From the NCBI GenBank assembly GCA_013306675.1, contig JABLUY010000025.1, positions 124,001 to 188,000 of the forward strand: a stretch of 64,000 nucleotides of DNA. The letters run 5' to 3'. A model generated the notes under the pieces. It had not been told where the DNA came from, made no database searches, and was given only the letters and a program-made list of their open reading frames with translations. Shown here piece after piece: positions 36,591-45,910 of this stretch. How positions within the stretch are numbered: the first letter of the stretch is position 1; each line of letters starts with the position of its first letter. The position numbers and the translations under genes were made by a program. Source of the DNA: Thraustochytrium sp. TN22 (Eukaryota; Sar; Bigyra; Thraustochytrida; Thraustochytriidae).

Positions 36591-39062
36591 TTACATCTCG
36601 TCTGGGGGCGTGGCCACGCTCTCGTTGACGTGAAGGAAGGAGGACGGCACGCGGCGCGCCGGTCCCAGGCCGCGTAGAGCGCTCGCCGTGTTGCCGGGCG
36701 TCACGGCCGCCTCGGGCCTTGACTTGGGCTGGACCTTGGACGAGGTCCAGGAGCGGCGGCGGTTCTCCTTGTTTTGCGTCACGGGCGTGGTCTCGAGCAG
36801 CTTGCGCCGGAGCACGTGGTCGGGCCGCGCCTTGGCGACGTCGGCCTGGGCAGCCGCCGGCTTGCGCGGGCGCAGGCGTTTCTGGTCCGGGTCCGCCGAC
36901 ATGGCGTCCACGCCCGCGTACGAGAGTGTGCGGCCGGGCTTGGCGGCCAGCACGGTTCTTGGCGTAGCCATGGCCGCCGGAGACGGCCGGGCGCTGCGCG
37001 TGGGGCGGCGGCCCGCTGTCGTCGGCGCGGCTCCGTGTGGCGTCTTCGAGCTGGAGGCGGGCATGGACGTGCGGCGCGACGCCGTGCGGCGTGCGCGCCC
37101 ATCCTCGTCGCGTTGGCGGCGCTGCACCGGCGCCGGTGTCTTGTGCGCCGCGGTTGCGGCGGCGTCCGCGCCCTCGGACTGCGCCGTGAGCAGCTCGACC
37201 TGGGCCTGCAGCTCGCAGGCTCGCTCGTTGGCGGCCTGCTCCGCGGCGCGAGCCTGCGCGATGAGGTAGTCGTAGCTGGAGCGCATCTCGCGCATCTCCG
37301 TTTCGCAGGCCGAGAGCTTCTTCTCGAGGAGCGCGACCTTTGCCGCCATCTCGCGCTCGCGTTGCGTGTGCTTGGAGGCGAGCTGCTTCTCGCGCAAGTC
37401 GAGCTGTGCCTGCATGACGCGGATCCGCACCGGGCCGTAGGCGAGGATCTGCTTGGCGTCCGGCCGCCGCTGCGGGTCCTTCTCGAGCATCTTGTTGAGC
37501 AGAAAGTGCAGGTCGCTCGTGTAGGTGGCTGGGATGGGTTTGGCAGGCTCGCTGACGATCTTCTTGGCGAGAGCGAGCTGGTTCGACGCAAGGAAGGGCG
37601 GGCGCAGCGCCGCCATCTGGTACACGAGGCAGCCGAGCGCCCAAATGTCGCTGCGCTCGTCGTAGAGCGCCTCCTCGCAGAGCTCCGGGCTAAAGTAGAG
37701 CGGCGTGCCGACCGTGCTGTGCGCAAACTTGGACTGTGAGCTCAAGAGTCGCCCGAGCCCGAGATCGCCCACCTTGACCTGGTCATGTTCGTCCAAGAAG
37801 ATGTTCTCCGGCTTGATGTCGCGATGCAGGATGCGGTGCTCGTGCAGGTGCTCGAGCGCTGCGCAGACTTGGATGAGGACCTGCCAGATGAAGGCCTCGT
37901 CGAAGCGCGTCTTGTTGGCGCGCCGCTCCTTGATGCGCTTCGACAGGTCCCCATGACCGCAGTACTCCATCACCATGTTGAGACAGCCGCCCTCGATGAA
38001 GGACTCATGGTGCCGAACGATGTTTGCGTGGTCGCGGATGGCTAGCATGAACTGCGCCTCGCGAATCGTCTCGTCGCGCTCCTCCTGGGACAGGCCGTCG
38101 AGGGCCACCTGCTTGAGCACGTACAGAGGGCCGGCGCGTTCCGTGCTGCGGACCACCTTGTACACCTGCCCGTAGGTCCCGCTTCCGATCTTCTCCAGGA
38201 CTTCGAGTCCTTGCACCGGCACGGACCGCTCCACGAGGACGCTGCCCGAGGCGCGCGACGGAGACCGCTCGGGCACGGGCGCCTCCTGCGCCTCCTCGTC
38301 GCACTCCACCTCGTACGAGCCCGTGTCGGAATCATGCACCTCCTCCCCGTCGTCCTCTTCGTCTTCCTCCTCCTCCTCCTCCCGCCGTTGATGCCGCTGC
38401 TGCCGCTGCAGCAAATGCTGCTGGTCTCCCTCTTTTTCCTCGGGATCGCCGGTCGAAAGAAGATCTTCGTCGCGGAGCGGGCCCGGGCTGCCCTCGTCGG
38501 TCTCAGGCGAGGCCGCGCCTAGAAAAAGGAGGTCCAAATCGTCGTCACTCTGGCGACGCACGTCGTCCTGCGGCACGTCTGCGAGAGCGCGGCGCTCGGC
38601 GCGCTCCGCAGGGTGCTGCGGCAGCGTCGGGCTGTCGACGGGCGCAGCGTTCTCCTTGCCGCTCTGCCCTAGCGTCTGGTCCGCGGAGAAGGCGCGCAGC
38701 GGCGACTCGAGCATGCCCAGGCGCGCCTGCGCGGCGTCCAGAGCCGCGTACAGCGCGTCATTCTCCTCGTCCTCGTCCTGCGTCACGAGGTGCAGCTCGT
38801 CCAGGAGCACTTCGTTGCCGCGGCTCTCACGCGAGTCGGCCGACGGCGACCGAGCGCGCCATCGCGACGCGCGCGGGGCAGACCCGAGCATGAAGGGGGG
38901 GAGAAGGTTTGTCGCCGATCTTTTGTCTCCCTCCCTGTGCAGTCGAGCGCAGAGCTCGGCCACGACGGACGAGAGGGGCGAGCTCCCCGCCTTCTGCGGT
39001 CGGATGCCGGCCGCCACCGCGCTGCGCGACTGGCCGCAGCACGGCGCGGGGTGCAGGGTCAA
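36591..39062 (-). CDS. NEK6/7-type NIMA-related kinase with N- and C-terminal extensions
   Basis: 823 residues from the first Met; MLGSAPRAS at 38891 is an alternative start. Residues 1-280 are disordered and acidic. The kinase domain runs about 286-550: glycine loop GSGTYGQV (293-300), VAIK-type Lys317 (YVLKQV), HRDIKPEN, and VGDLGLGRLLSSQS with AHSTVGTPLYFSPE. The DLG instead of DFG, and the whole GDLGLGR block, match animal NEK6/NEK7. SDIWALGCLVYQMAALRPPF is typical NEK. A coiled coil (QLDLREKQLASKHTQREREMAAK) and a basic Ser/Thr/Pro tail follow. KEN tripeptides occur at 136-138 (GKENAAP) and near the end (QNKENRR), with an RRAL D-box-like motif at 157-160, so cell-cycle destruction by APC/C is likely. 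NEK6/7 act at mitotic spindles. Confidence 0.88.
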   Translation of the reverse strand: MTLHPAPCCGQSRSAVAAGIRPQKAGSSPLSSVVAELCARLHREGDKRSATNLLPPFMLGSAPRASRWRARSPSADSRESRGNEVLLDELHLVTQDEDEENDALYAALDAAQARLGMLESPLRAFSADQTLGQSGKENAAPVDSPTLPQHPAERAERRALADVPQDDVRRQSDDDLDLLFLGAASPETDEGSPGPLRDEDLLSTGDPEEKEGDQQHLLQRQQRHQRREEEEEEDEEDDGEEVHDSDTGSYEVECDEEAQEAPVPERSPSRASGSVLVERSVPVQGLEVLEKIGSGTYGQVYKVVRSTERAGPLYVLKQVALDGLSQEERDETIREAQFMLAIRDHANIVRHHESFIEGGCLNMVMEYCGHGDLSKRIKERRANKTRFDEAFIWQVLIQVCAALEHLHEHRILHRDIKPENIFLDEHDQVKVGDLGLGRLLSSQSKFAHSTVGTPLYFSPELCEEALYDERSDIWALGCLVYQMAALRPPFLASNQLALAKKIVSEPAKPIPATYTSDLHFLLNKMLEKDPQRRPDAKQILAYGPVRIRVMQAQLDLREKQLASKHTQREREMAAKVALLEKKLSACETEMREMRSSYDYLIAQARAAEQAANERACELQAQVELLTAQSEGADAAATAAHKTPAPVQRRQRDEDGRARRTASRRTSMPASSSKTPHGAAPTTAGRRPTRSARPSPAAMATPRTVLAAKPGRTLSYAGVDAMSADPDQKRLRPRKPAAAQADVAKARPDHVLRRKLLETTPVTQNKENRRRSWTSSKVQPKSRPEAAVTPGNTASALRGLGPARRVPSSFLHVNESVATPPDEM

Positions 39063-39512
39063 GTGCAGCGCGGCGCAGCGCGGCAGAGTGGGCGCCGCGC
39101 GCCGCGCTCGCCTTGCCTCCTCGCGAAGCGTTTGCCTGCCCCCGCCGGGCCCACTGCAGCAGAGCGGAGACTGTCAGACTGCGCTGGGCTCGCTTCTGCT
39201 TTGGCCGTTTCACCAACTGGGGTGCCAACGACGAGGGCGGCGCCGGCGCCGTGGACGAGGACGACAAGACGAAGACGAACAGGCGAACAAAGACGAAGAC
39301 GAAAAGACGAACAACGACGAGGATAGGAGACAAGTGAGGTAAGGAGACACGTAGACGCACGAGGAGACGCAAAGACGGGAAGACGAGGACATGCAAGCAC
39401 GTGTGCAGCAGAGCCTTCAGCGCCAAGATCGGCAGGAGCGACACACAACAGAGGAGCTTGGCTTCACCTTCGTGTTCCCTTTCCTCCCCGAGGCGCTCTC
39501 ATTTTCTCTCCT
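39063..39512. other. Intergenic region with GACGAA-rich repeats
   Basis: 450 bp upstream of the NEK gene and downstream of the next minus-strand gene. About 39,250-39,390 is a purine-rich run of ACGAAGACGAACAAAGACG-like units. No gene is recognised. Confidence 0.5.
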
Positions 39513-41657
39513 TCATCCGAACATAGTGGGCGCTGGACATGTGGATCCCCTGGGAAAATGTTTGCGGGGGGGGGGAGAAGGCCCGTGCTCGTGAAGATAC
39601 GGCTCCTCGTGAGGGCGCGGCTCCTCGGAGGACCCATCCGACGAGAGAGAGAGGGACGAAAGGTACAGAGACGAGCGCAGAGGCAGACCGTAGCCCTGGA
39701 AGCCCTGGAGGGGACGCGGTCTATAGCGTAGGGAGCTGCAGTCATGACACGATGGTAGTGTGCACTGCGGCTCGTCCTGGGGCTCGTCCACAATGGACCA
39801 TGGCCCCCCTTCATCATCTGTGACAGACTGCGAGGGCGAGAGGACTGCGTCTACGTCGAAGCTGGAGTCCACCTCGTCGTCTGATATGTGCGGCACTCTT
39901 GGCGCTGCAGACGTGCTCACGGTACGTGCTGCCTGGGCTACATGCACCACGGCAGTCGTGGGCACTTCGGCGTGCGGGCGCTGGCGCGCCTGAGGCTGCA
40001 GAGCGCAAGGCGCGTTGCCGCTGCTGTCCTGGTCCGGTTTTTCTGCCACGTGACGATGAGCAAGAAGCCAGGAGAAGGCTTGGTGGAGTGTCCAGAAGAA
40101 CAGAAAGACAATCGGGAGCCCGCCCCAGGCAAGGACCCACGCGAGAGCATCGAGCGCCCAGTCGTGCTCAAATTGCTCACCAAATTGCTCACCGGACCGG
40201 CGTGCATGAGGCGGTGGAGAACCCGAGAGCAGTCCGCGATTGGAGGAGTTTCGAGATGGTCTTGCGGACTGGGTCGAAGGCACGTGCTTGGCCGGGCGCT
40301 GCGCGTCGGTCGATGGGGCGCCAGGGGGGAGCCCGCGCTTGAGGCCCCGAGACGGCCTTGAAGATGAGTACGAGGACGCGGAAGGATGGCTCGAAGACGC
40401 CGCCGACCCAGCGTCGCCACCAGCACCGTCGTCATTAGGCGACGGCTTCTCCTTCTTGGGCAACTTCTCGAAGAGGCGGGCCACGTTGCCGCCCACGCCG
40501 AGGTAGAGGACACCGGCAAACCAATTCTTGAGAACGCCAAGCCGCTCGCCGCGGGAGTCTCTGGCGGCGGTGAGCCTACCCAGAGCGCTCGTGATCGGGA
40601 TGTATGCAGTTGCAAAGGGCTTTCGCGCAGCGAGAATGAGCGCCAGGGCATCGAGCTGGGCGACGACGTTCAGGTCATGGGAAGCGGGTTCTACGGGAAG
40701 TTGTGTGCCGCCGCCGCTCGCGATTGGGGCACCTGGCTCAAGAACGTCGAAGCATAGGTCCAAGAGCGTCCTCAGCGCCGCGACCGGGTTGGTGTCTCTG
40801 GGAAACTCCCGGTCAACGGGAATGCCGAGCCGCGTCACTGCGCGGAGCGCGTCGTCCTCGCTCCGAAAAGCGCGGCAGCGCTCGAGGACATTTTCGCACC
40901 ACGGCGCGCGTCTCTTGGGCCCACTGCCTCCACGCAGCTTGCTCGTGGTGACGACGAGCAGCTCGACCATTGTGTAGACCGCGCCCACACCTTGGTCTCC
41001 GGTCGTATAGGCCATGGGGCTCTGGCCTGCACGGCCAACGACCGTCTCAAAAAAGCTGGCCAGGTTCTCCATGTATGTTCGGCGGAGCCGACCAGACCTG
41101 CTGGCCGTTTGGTCGAGCTGCTGGATCATGGCCATCAGTTGCCCAGTGGACAGGCGCTCAGGCAACGGCCGCGCCAGGAACGCCTCAAGTTCTTCGGCAG
41201 CAGAGCTGGGCCGGGCGAAGATTAGCGGAGTGGGGTGCACCAGTCCGGTGGAGATCGTTTGCGCCGGTCGCGGGGAACCGCGCGGGGGCCACGTTGGCGG
41301 CATCGCCACGCGCAGTCCGCTGGCGACCCGGACGCCCCTCTCCGCGCCGCGGTGAATCTGGCCTTGCAGGTGCGGCACGGGTCTCTGGTAGACTCCGCGC
41401 GCCGCGACGGACCTCTCGTCGTCCCTGTGGTCTGCGAAGTCGAGGTCGCCGTGCGCGCGCGGCACAGGCGGCGTGCTCGGCGCCCTAGGCATCAGCGACG
41501 CCGGCGCCATCCCGTCCGTCTCCATAGGCGGCACGCGCATCTCGTGCTGCCTCGCGTCCGCGTCCGCTCCGAGCCGCCGTCCTTGGCCTCCCGAGCCGCG
41601 CGCGCCGCCGCCCGCCTGCGCCGTGGCGCCGGGCAGCCGCCCGCCGTCGCGCTGCAT
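39513..41657 (-). CDS. Unknown protein with one membrane segment
   Basis: 714 residues from the first Met; METDGMAPAS at 41525 would give 670 and starts after a Gly-rich leader. Residues about 150-400 look like a folded helical domain: EELEAFLARPLPERLSTGQ, LMAMIQQLDQ, VYTMVELLVVTTSKL, VAALRTLLDLCFDVLEPG, WFAGVLYLGVGGNVARLFEKL. Then comes a Ser/Pro-rich region and one strongly hydrophobic segment (WVLAWGGLPIVFLFFWTL) at about 510-530. The last 170 residues are acidic and Ser-rich, with many SLSLSSDGSS-like stretches. It is not a family I recognise. The membrane anchor with long flanking disordered tails suggests a membrane-tethered scaffold. Codon use resembles the neighbours, though GC is slightly lower in the 3' third. 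Confidence 0.6.
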   Translation of the reverse strand: MQRDGGRLPGATAQAGGGARGSGGQGRRLGADADARQHEMRVPPMETDGMAPASLMPRAPSTPPVPRAHGDLDFADHRDDERSVAARGVYQRPVPHLQGQIHRGAERGVRVASGLRVAMPPTWPPRGSPRPAQTISTGLVHPTPLIFARPSSAAEELEAFLARPLPERLSTGQLMAMIQQLDQTASRSGRLRRTYMENLASFFETVVGRAGQSPMAYTTGDQGVGAVYTMVELLVVTTSKLRGGSGPKRRAPWCENVLERCRAFRSEDDALRAVTRLGIPVDREFPRDTNPVAALRTLLDLCFDVLEPGAPIASGGGTQLPVEPASHDLNVVAQLDALALILAARKPFATAYIPITSALGRLTAARDSRGERLGVLKNWFAGVLYLGVGGNVARLFEKLPKKEKPSPNDDGAGGDAGSAASSSHPSASSYSSSRPSRGLKRGLPPGAPSTDAQRPAKHVPSTQSARPSRNSSNRGLLSGSPPPHARRSGEQFGEQFEHDWALDALAWVLAWGGLPIVFLFFWTLHQAFSWLLAHRHVAEKPDQDSSGNAPCALQPQARQRPHAEVPTTAVVHVAQAARTVSTSAAPRVPHISDDEVDSSFDVDAVLSPSQSVTDDEGGPWSIVDEPQDEPQCTLPSCHDCSSLRYRPRPLQGFQGYGLPLRSSLYLSSLSLSSDGSSEEPRPHEEPYLHEHGPSPPPRKHFPRGSTCPAPTMFG

Positions 41658-41959
41658 GCCCGATGCCCGCCAATCTTCGCGGTTCTCCCTGCGGCCACCG
41701 TCCAGCCGCCGGCCCGCGCGGGGCTGCCCGCGCCGCGCGCCGCTGCGGAGCCGCCGCCGCCGCGCCGCCGAGCCCGCGCCGCGCCGCGCCGAGGTCGCGT
41801 TCTGCCGCGCGAGGGCGGCGAGCCCGCGCTCCCGGAGAACGGCGCTCAGGCGTCTCCCGAGACGCGCGGCGCGGCGCTCTCCGCGGGCGCGCCCAGGCGT
41901 GCTCGCGGCCAGCGCGCCGTGGCGGCGGGCGGGGGGGGCCGCCGCAGGACCGGCGCAAC
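41526..41959. other. GC-rich flank between the one-TM gene and broken gene
   Basis: About 430 bp that would hold the promoter of the minus-strand gene. CGCCGCGC low complexity dominates 41,720-41,900. All frames are open but no product is recognisable. Confidence 0.4.
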
Positions 41960-42530
41960 GACCGCGGCAGCTCGCGCGCCGCGGAGCTGGCCTGCACGTG
42001 CCGACGCCTCGTCATCGGCGTCCGCCGCGAGGACGTGCTCAGCGACATGCAAGTGCCCGGCGTGCAGCGCCTGCGCACCATGCTGCAGGCAAGGACGGCA
42101 GGCCTGGAGCATCGCCTTTGAGATGGTGCGCGAGACCTGCGCGGCGCCTGTCGTCGAGGTCTGGAGTGCGCGCCGCCGCCCAGGACCACACCGTCTTCTG
42201 CGCCGGCGTGCTCGAGCCTCTTCGACCACATCACCCACTCGGGCAGGACGCCCCTCGCGGACCACGCCGCGCTCATCCGTCGCTTCTTCGAAGACGACCG
42301 ATAAAGCTTAGCTCAAGCAAGACCCCCGTGGGTCGCGTGATCTCCGCCGAGCTCACCTGGAGCCCGTCGGAGTCGAACCTCTCCAAGTGCGAGGCTCGCA
42401 ACGGCGGCGCAGGCCACCTCGAGTACACCTACCTCATCTGCGCCAGCGCGCTCGACGAGAAAGTCTTTCGCAGGCTCGCCAGCGAGAGCGACCTCACCGC
42501 CGCCGCCGTCGACGACGGCACCGACTAGGC
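41960..42530 (+). pseudogene. Remnant of an unknown gene in several frames
   Basis: Protein-like pieces with good GC-ending codons follow each other on the plus strand but in changing frames: RRLVIGVRREDVLSDMQVPG, then IAFEMVRETCAAPVVEV, then LFDHITHSGRTPLADHAALI ending in a stop, then SAELTWSPSESNLSKCEA and TYLICASALDEKVFRRLASE ending in a second stop. About four frame changes in 570 bp are needed, and no GT-AG introns explain them. I read it as a decayed gene or a run of sequence errors. The family is not recognised. It lies directly upstream of the TPR gene and may once have belonged to the same locus. Confidence 0.5.
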
Positions 42531-42841
42531 GTACGGCGACCTTCGCTTCGGGAAACCACGCTCGGTCTCGCGGCGCTCTTCTCATGATTGGGCTCAAGGC
42601 AAGGCTTCCTCCGCTGTTTTAGGCCTGTTCGGCGCGTGCCACGCGCCGGTCACCGGTGATTGGTGAATCAGATAGTAGACAAGGCGACAGGACCAGCGCC
42701 GTGTGCAGTGCCAGTGCGGTGCAGTGCGTGGAGCGCTGCCGCAGTAGTAGGAGAGCGGCCTCCTCCCCTGCTCGCTCCCTCGCATCCAAAGCATGAAGCT
42801 GCAGCGCCCCCCTCCCGCCCGACCGGCTCAGCGCGCGCGCC

Positions 42842-45102
42842 ATGTCGGACGTCGCCGTCAGCGTGCGCCGCAGCCTGCGCCACAGCCTGCGCCACAGCCT
42901 CGAGAGGCGGCGCACCGCGCGCTACCTCGCGCAGGAGCGCAAGATCATCGACTACCGCAGCGTCAGCATGCGCTTGCTCGAGCGCATGCTCGAGCGCGTG
43001 CTGGACGAGTCGCTCGCGCCGGGAGTCCAGCTCTTCGTCGCGGCGCGCGACATCAACGAGCACGTCAAGGAAGGCGCCACGATCGCGCTCCTCTCACGCG
43101 CCGAGAACAGCACCACCATCCTTGGACGACAGAGTCCGCTTCACGGAGGGCGACGACGCCCGCCCCAAGCCGCGCGAGGAGTGGTTCACCGAGGACATCG
43201 CCGAGCACGTGGTGCTGCCCGCCACGATGCCCCTCCGCACGAACCAGTTCTACATCGACACCATCGCCGAAACGAGCGACATCGGCGAGCCCTTCCAGGG
43301 CCAGCCAGGCCCGCCGCTGCAGCTTCGCAGACCTCGTCGGCGCGCTCCGGGCCAGGTTCGAAGACGTGCCCCAGCAAGAGCAGTTCGTCTGGCTCGATCT
43401 CTTCTGCGCCAACCAGCCGCTCCTCACCAAGCCAGACCAGGATCTTCCCGCGGAGGTCATCGACGCGCGCAACCGCTTCCTGACGCATGGCCTCCACTTT
43501 GCCATCGCGCAGTTCACCCGCGGCACCCTCGTCTTCTTCGACCGCTGGGACGAGCCCGCGCCGCTGAAGCGCGCCTGGTGCGTCTGGGAGTTCTACGGGG
43601 CGCTTCGCGCCGGCGTGCCACTCGACGTCGTCCACGCGCCTGGCCAGGAATGGGCTTTCTTCGACCAGTTGCTCGAGGACTATGGTCAAATCGCGGTCCT
43701 CATGGCCGACAAGATGGACGCGCGCAAAGCTCAGTGCTGGAAGCCCGAGGACAAGGCCATGATCGACGAGGCGGTGGCCAGCCACCTCGCTGGCGGCTAC
43801 ACGGACGTCAACATGGCCATCCAGGGCCGCCAGCGCGCCTGGCTCCTCGAGATGGGGCTGGACATAGTCAATGAGCTGAGGCGAGACGGCGGCGACACGG
43901 AGCCGGCCGATCTTGCAAGAGCGCTCTGCCAGCTCGCCAACTTGCACTATGCGCAGGGCCGCTACGCCGAGGCGCTCCCGCTCTACGAGGAGGCGCTCGA
44001 GATCACCAAGGAAGCCCTCGGGGACCGGCACGCCTCAGTGGCCAGAACGCTCCACGAAATCGCCAATTTGCACGCTGAGCAGGGCCGCTACGCCGAGGCG
44101 CTCCCGCTCTACGAGGAGGCGCTCGAGATCTACAAGGAAGCCCTCGGGGACCGGCACGCCTACGTGGCCGCCACGCTCCACGCGATCGCCATGTTGCACT
44201 ATGAGCAGGGCCGCTACGCCGAGGCGCTCCCGCTCTACGAGGAGGCGCTCGAGATCTACAAGGAAGCCCTCGGGGACCGGCACGCCTACGTGGCCGCCAC
44301 GCTCCACGCGATCGCCATGTTGCACTATGAGCAGGGCCGCTACGCCGAGGCGCTCCCGCTCTACGAGGAGGCGCTCGAGATCTGGAAGGAAGCCCTCGGG
44401 GACCGGCACGCCGACGTGGCCGCCACGCTCCACCAGATCGCCGTCTTGCACGCTGAGCAGGGCCGCTACGCCGAGGCGCTCCCGCTCTACGAGGAGGCGC
44501 TCGAGATCTACAAGGAAGCCCTTGGGGACCGGCACGCTTATGTGGCCACCACGCTCCACCAAATCGCCAACTTGCACGCTGACCAGGGCCGCTACGCCGA
44601 GGCGCTCCCGCTCTGGGAGGAGGCGCTCGAGATCACGAAGGAAGCCCTCGGGGACCGGCACGCCGACGTGGCCACCACGCTCTGCAGTATCGCCAACGTG
44701 CTTTACGTGCAGGGCCGCTACGCCGAGGCGCTCCCGCTCTACGAGGAGGGGCTCGAGATCAGGAAGGAAGCCCTCGGGGACCGGCACGCCTCAGTGGCCA
44801 CCACGCTCCACAACATCGCCAAGTTGCACGCTGCACAGGGCCGCTACGCCGAGGCGCTCCCGCTCTACGAGGAGGCGCTCGAGATCAGGAAGGAAGCCCT
44901 CGGGGACCGGCACGCCGATGTGGCCACCACGCTCCACCAAATCGCCAACTTGCACTTACAGCAGGGCCGCTACGCCGAGGCGCTCCCGCTCTACGAGGAG
45001 GCGTTCGAGATCTACAAGGAAGCCCTTGGACCAGAGCATCCGGACACGCGAACCGCGCAAGAAAATCTGGCGGCTTGCCGCGAAGAACTCGAGGCCGCCT
45101 AG
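42842..45102 (+). CDS. TPR-repeat protein with effector-like N-terminal domain; 5' half changes frame
   Basis: Coding starts at MSDVAVSV (42842). It passes through two further frames near 43,110-43,130 and 43,310-43,325, each shift equal to one surplus base, and stays open from there to 45102. Introns do not fit, so it is either a pseudogene or carries two sequence errors. N-terminal part: a helical segment (MRLLERMLERVLDES), then WFTEDIAEHVVLPATM. The next domain (about 43,330-43,900) has FVWLDLFCANQ, FTRGTLVFFDRWDEPAPLK and RAWCVWEFYGAL, resembling domains linked to repeats in protist and fungal NLR-like proteins; the RAWCVWEF motif recalls a TIR-like EL box. Nine 42-residue kinesin-light-chain-type TPRs follow, sharing GRYAEALPLYEEALEI, then a short cap (PEHPDTRTAQENL). 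It is probably a sensing or scaffolding protein. No nucleotide-binding domain is visible. Confidence 0.7.
43915..45047 (+). repeat. Nine 126-bp tandem repeats (42-residue TPRs)
   Basis: Units share GGCCGCTACGCCGAGGCGCT almost without change. Units at 44,161 and 44,287 are nearly identical over their full length. Variation is confined to a few codons per unit, which points to recent duplication or gene conversion among units. Confidence 0.92.
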
Positions 45103-45537
45103 AGCCTTCGGAAGCCATGAAATGAGCATTGTTTGCCTTGTGATCAGTGCGGCTTGCGAGGTCCTCGTCACTCGTGAACGCATTGCAGTTGACGCTCTTA
45201 CATTCCAATCGATCTGATGCCTCAGCTCCGGCAAGTGCGCGGCCGCGCCTGCTCAGGACGCACGCCGACCGATGGAGACGGGCTCTGATACTTTGTTTGC
45301 CGTGACCCGGCCCAGTAGAAATCATGTTACTGCACAAGAACGAGAAGAGCACGAAGATTGCTTGCATTGCTGCCCCCATGACGTCGCATGACAGTGGTGG
45401 CTGGCTCGCTAGCTCGTCGTGCCCGCTCTGCCGGGGCGGGCTGTGCAGGAACTTGTTGCTGCGCTTCGCGCCTCCTGCCGAGAGAGAAAACATCACAAGA
45501 CAACCAAAACCGCCAGCGGAGCGGCGCCGAAGCCGCC
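45103..45537. promoter_or_regulatory. Intergenic region upstream of the helicase gene
   Basis: 435 bp between two plus-strand genes, less GC-rich than the genes. It should contain the helicase promoter. The frame of the helicase is open for 150 bp upstream of the chosen start but without similarity. Nothing else is seen. Confidence 0.4.
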
Positions 45538-45879
45538 ATGGACGACCTAGCGGCGCTGCGGGAGGCGCTCGAGGCGCAGGAGGAGGGCGCTGCCGCCGCG
45601 CCCGCGCCCGCGCCCGCCCCTGCGCCCGCGCTCCTCGACGCTGACGCTGGCGGCGCGGGCAATGGGCGACACGAGTCCGTGGCCGGCCGCGACCACGACT
45701 CCGCCGAGGTCTCGTCGCTCGACAGCGACGAGGATGAGGGCGAGGACAGCGGGCAGCAGCGCATGCGACTACCTGCCTCTCAAGCCGCGCCTGGTCCGGC
45801 GGCGCGAACGCGAGTGCTCGCGGCGTCTGGCGGCGGTGGCAACGACGACTCCGCAGAAGTCTCCTCGCTGTCAAGTGAG

Positions 45880-45910
<31 letters not shown>

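Noticed and set aside
42365-42392. TCGAACC word resembling a tRNA T-loop/B box on the minus strand
   Set aside because: The five-base stem does not pair and no acceptor or anticodon arm fits; it lies in a coding-like remnant.
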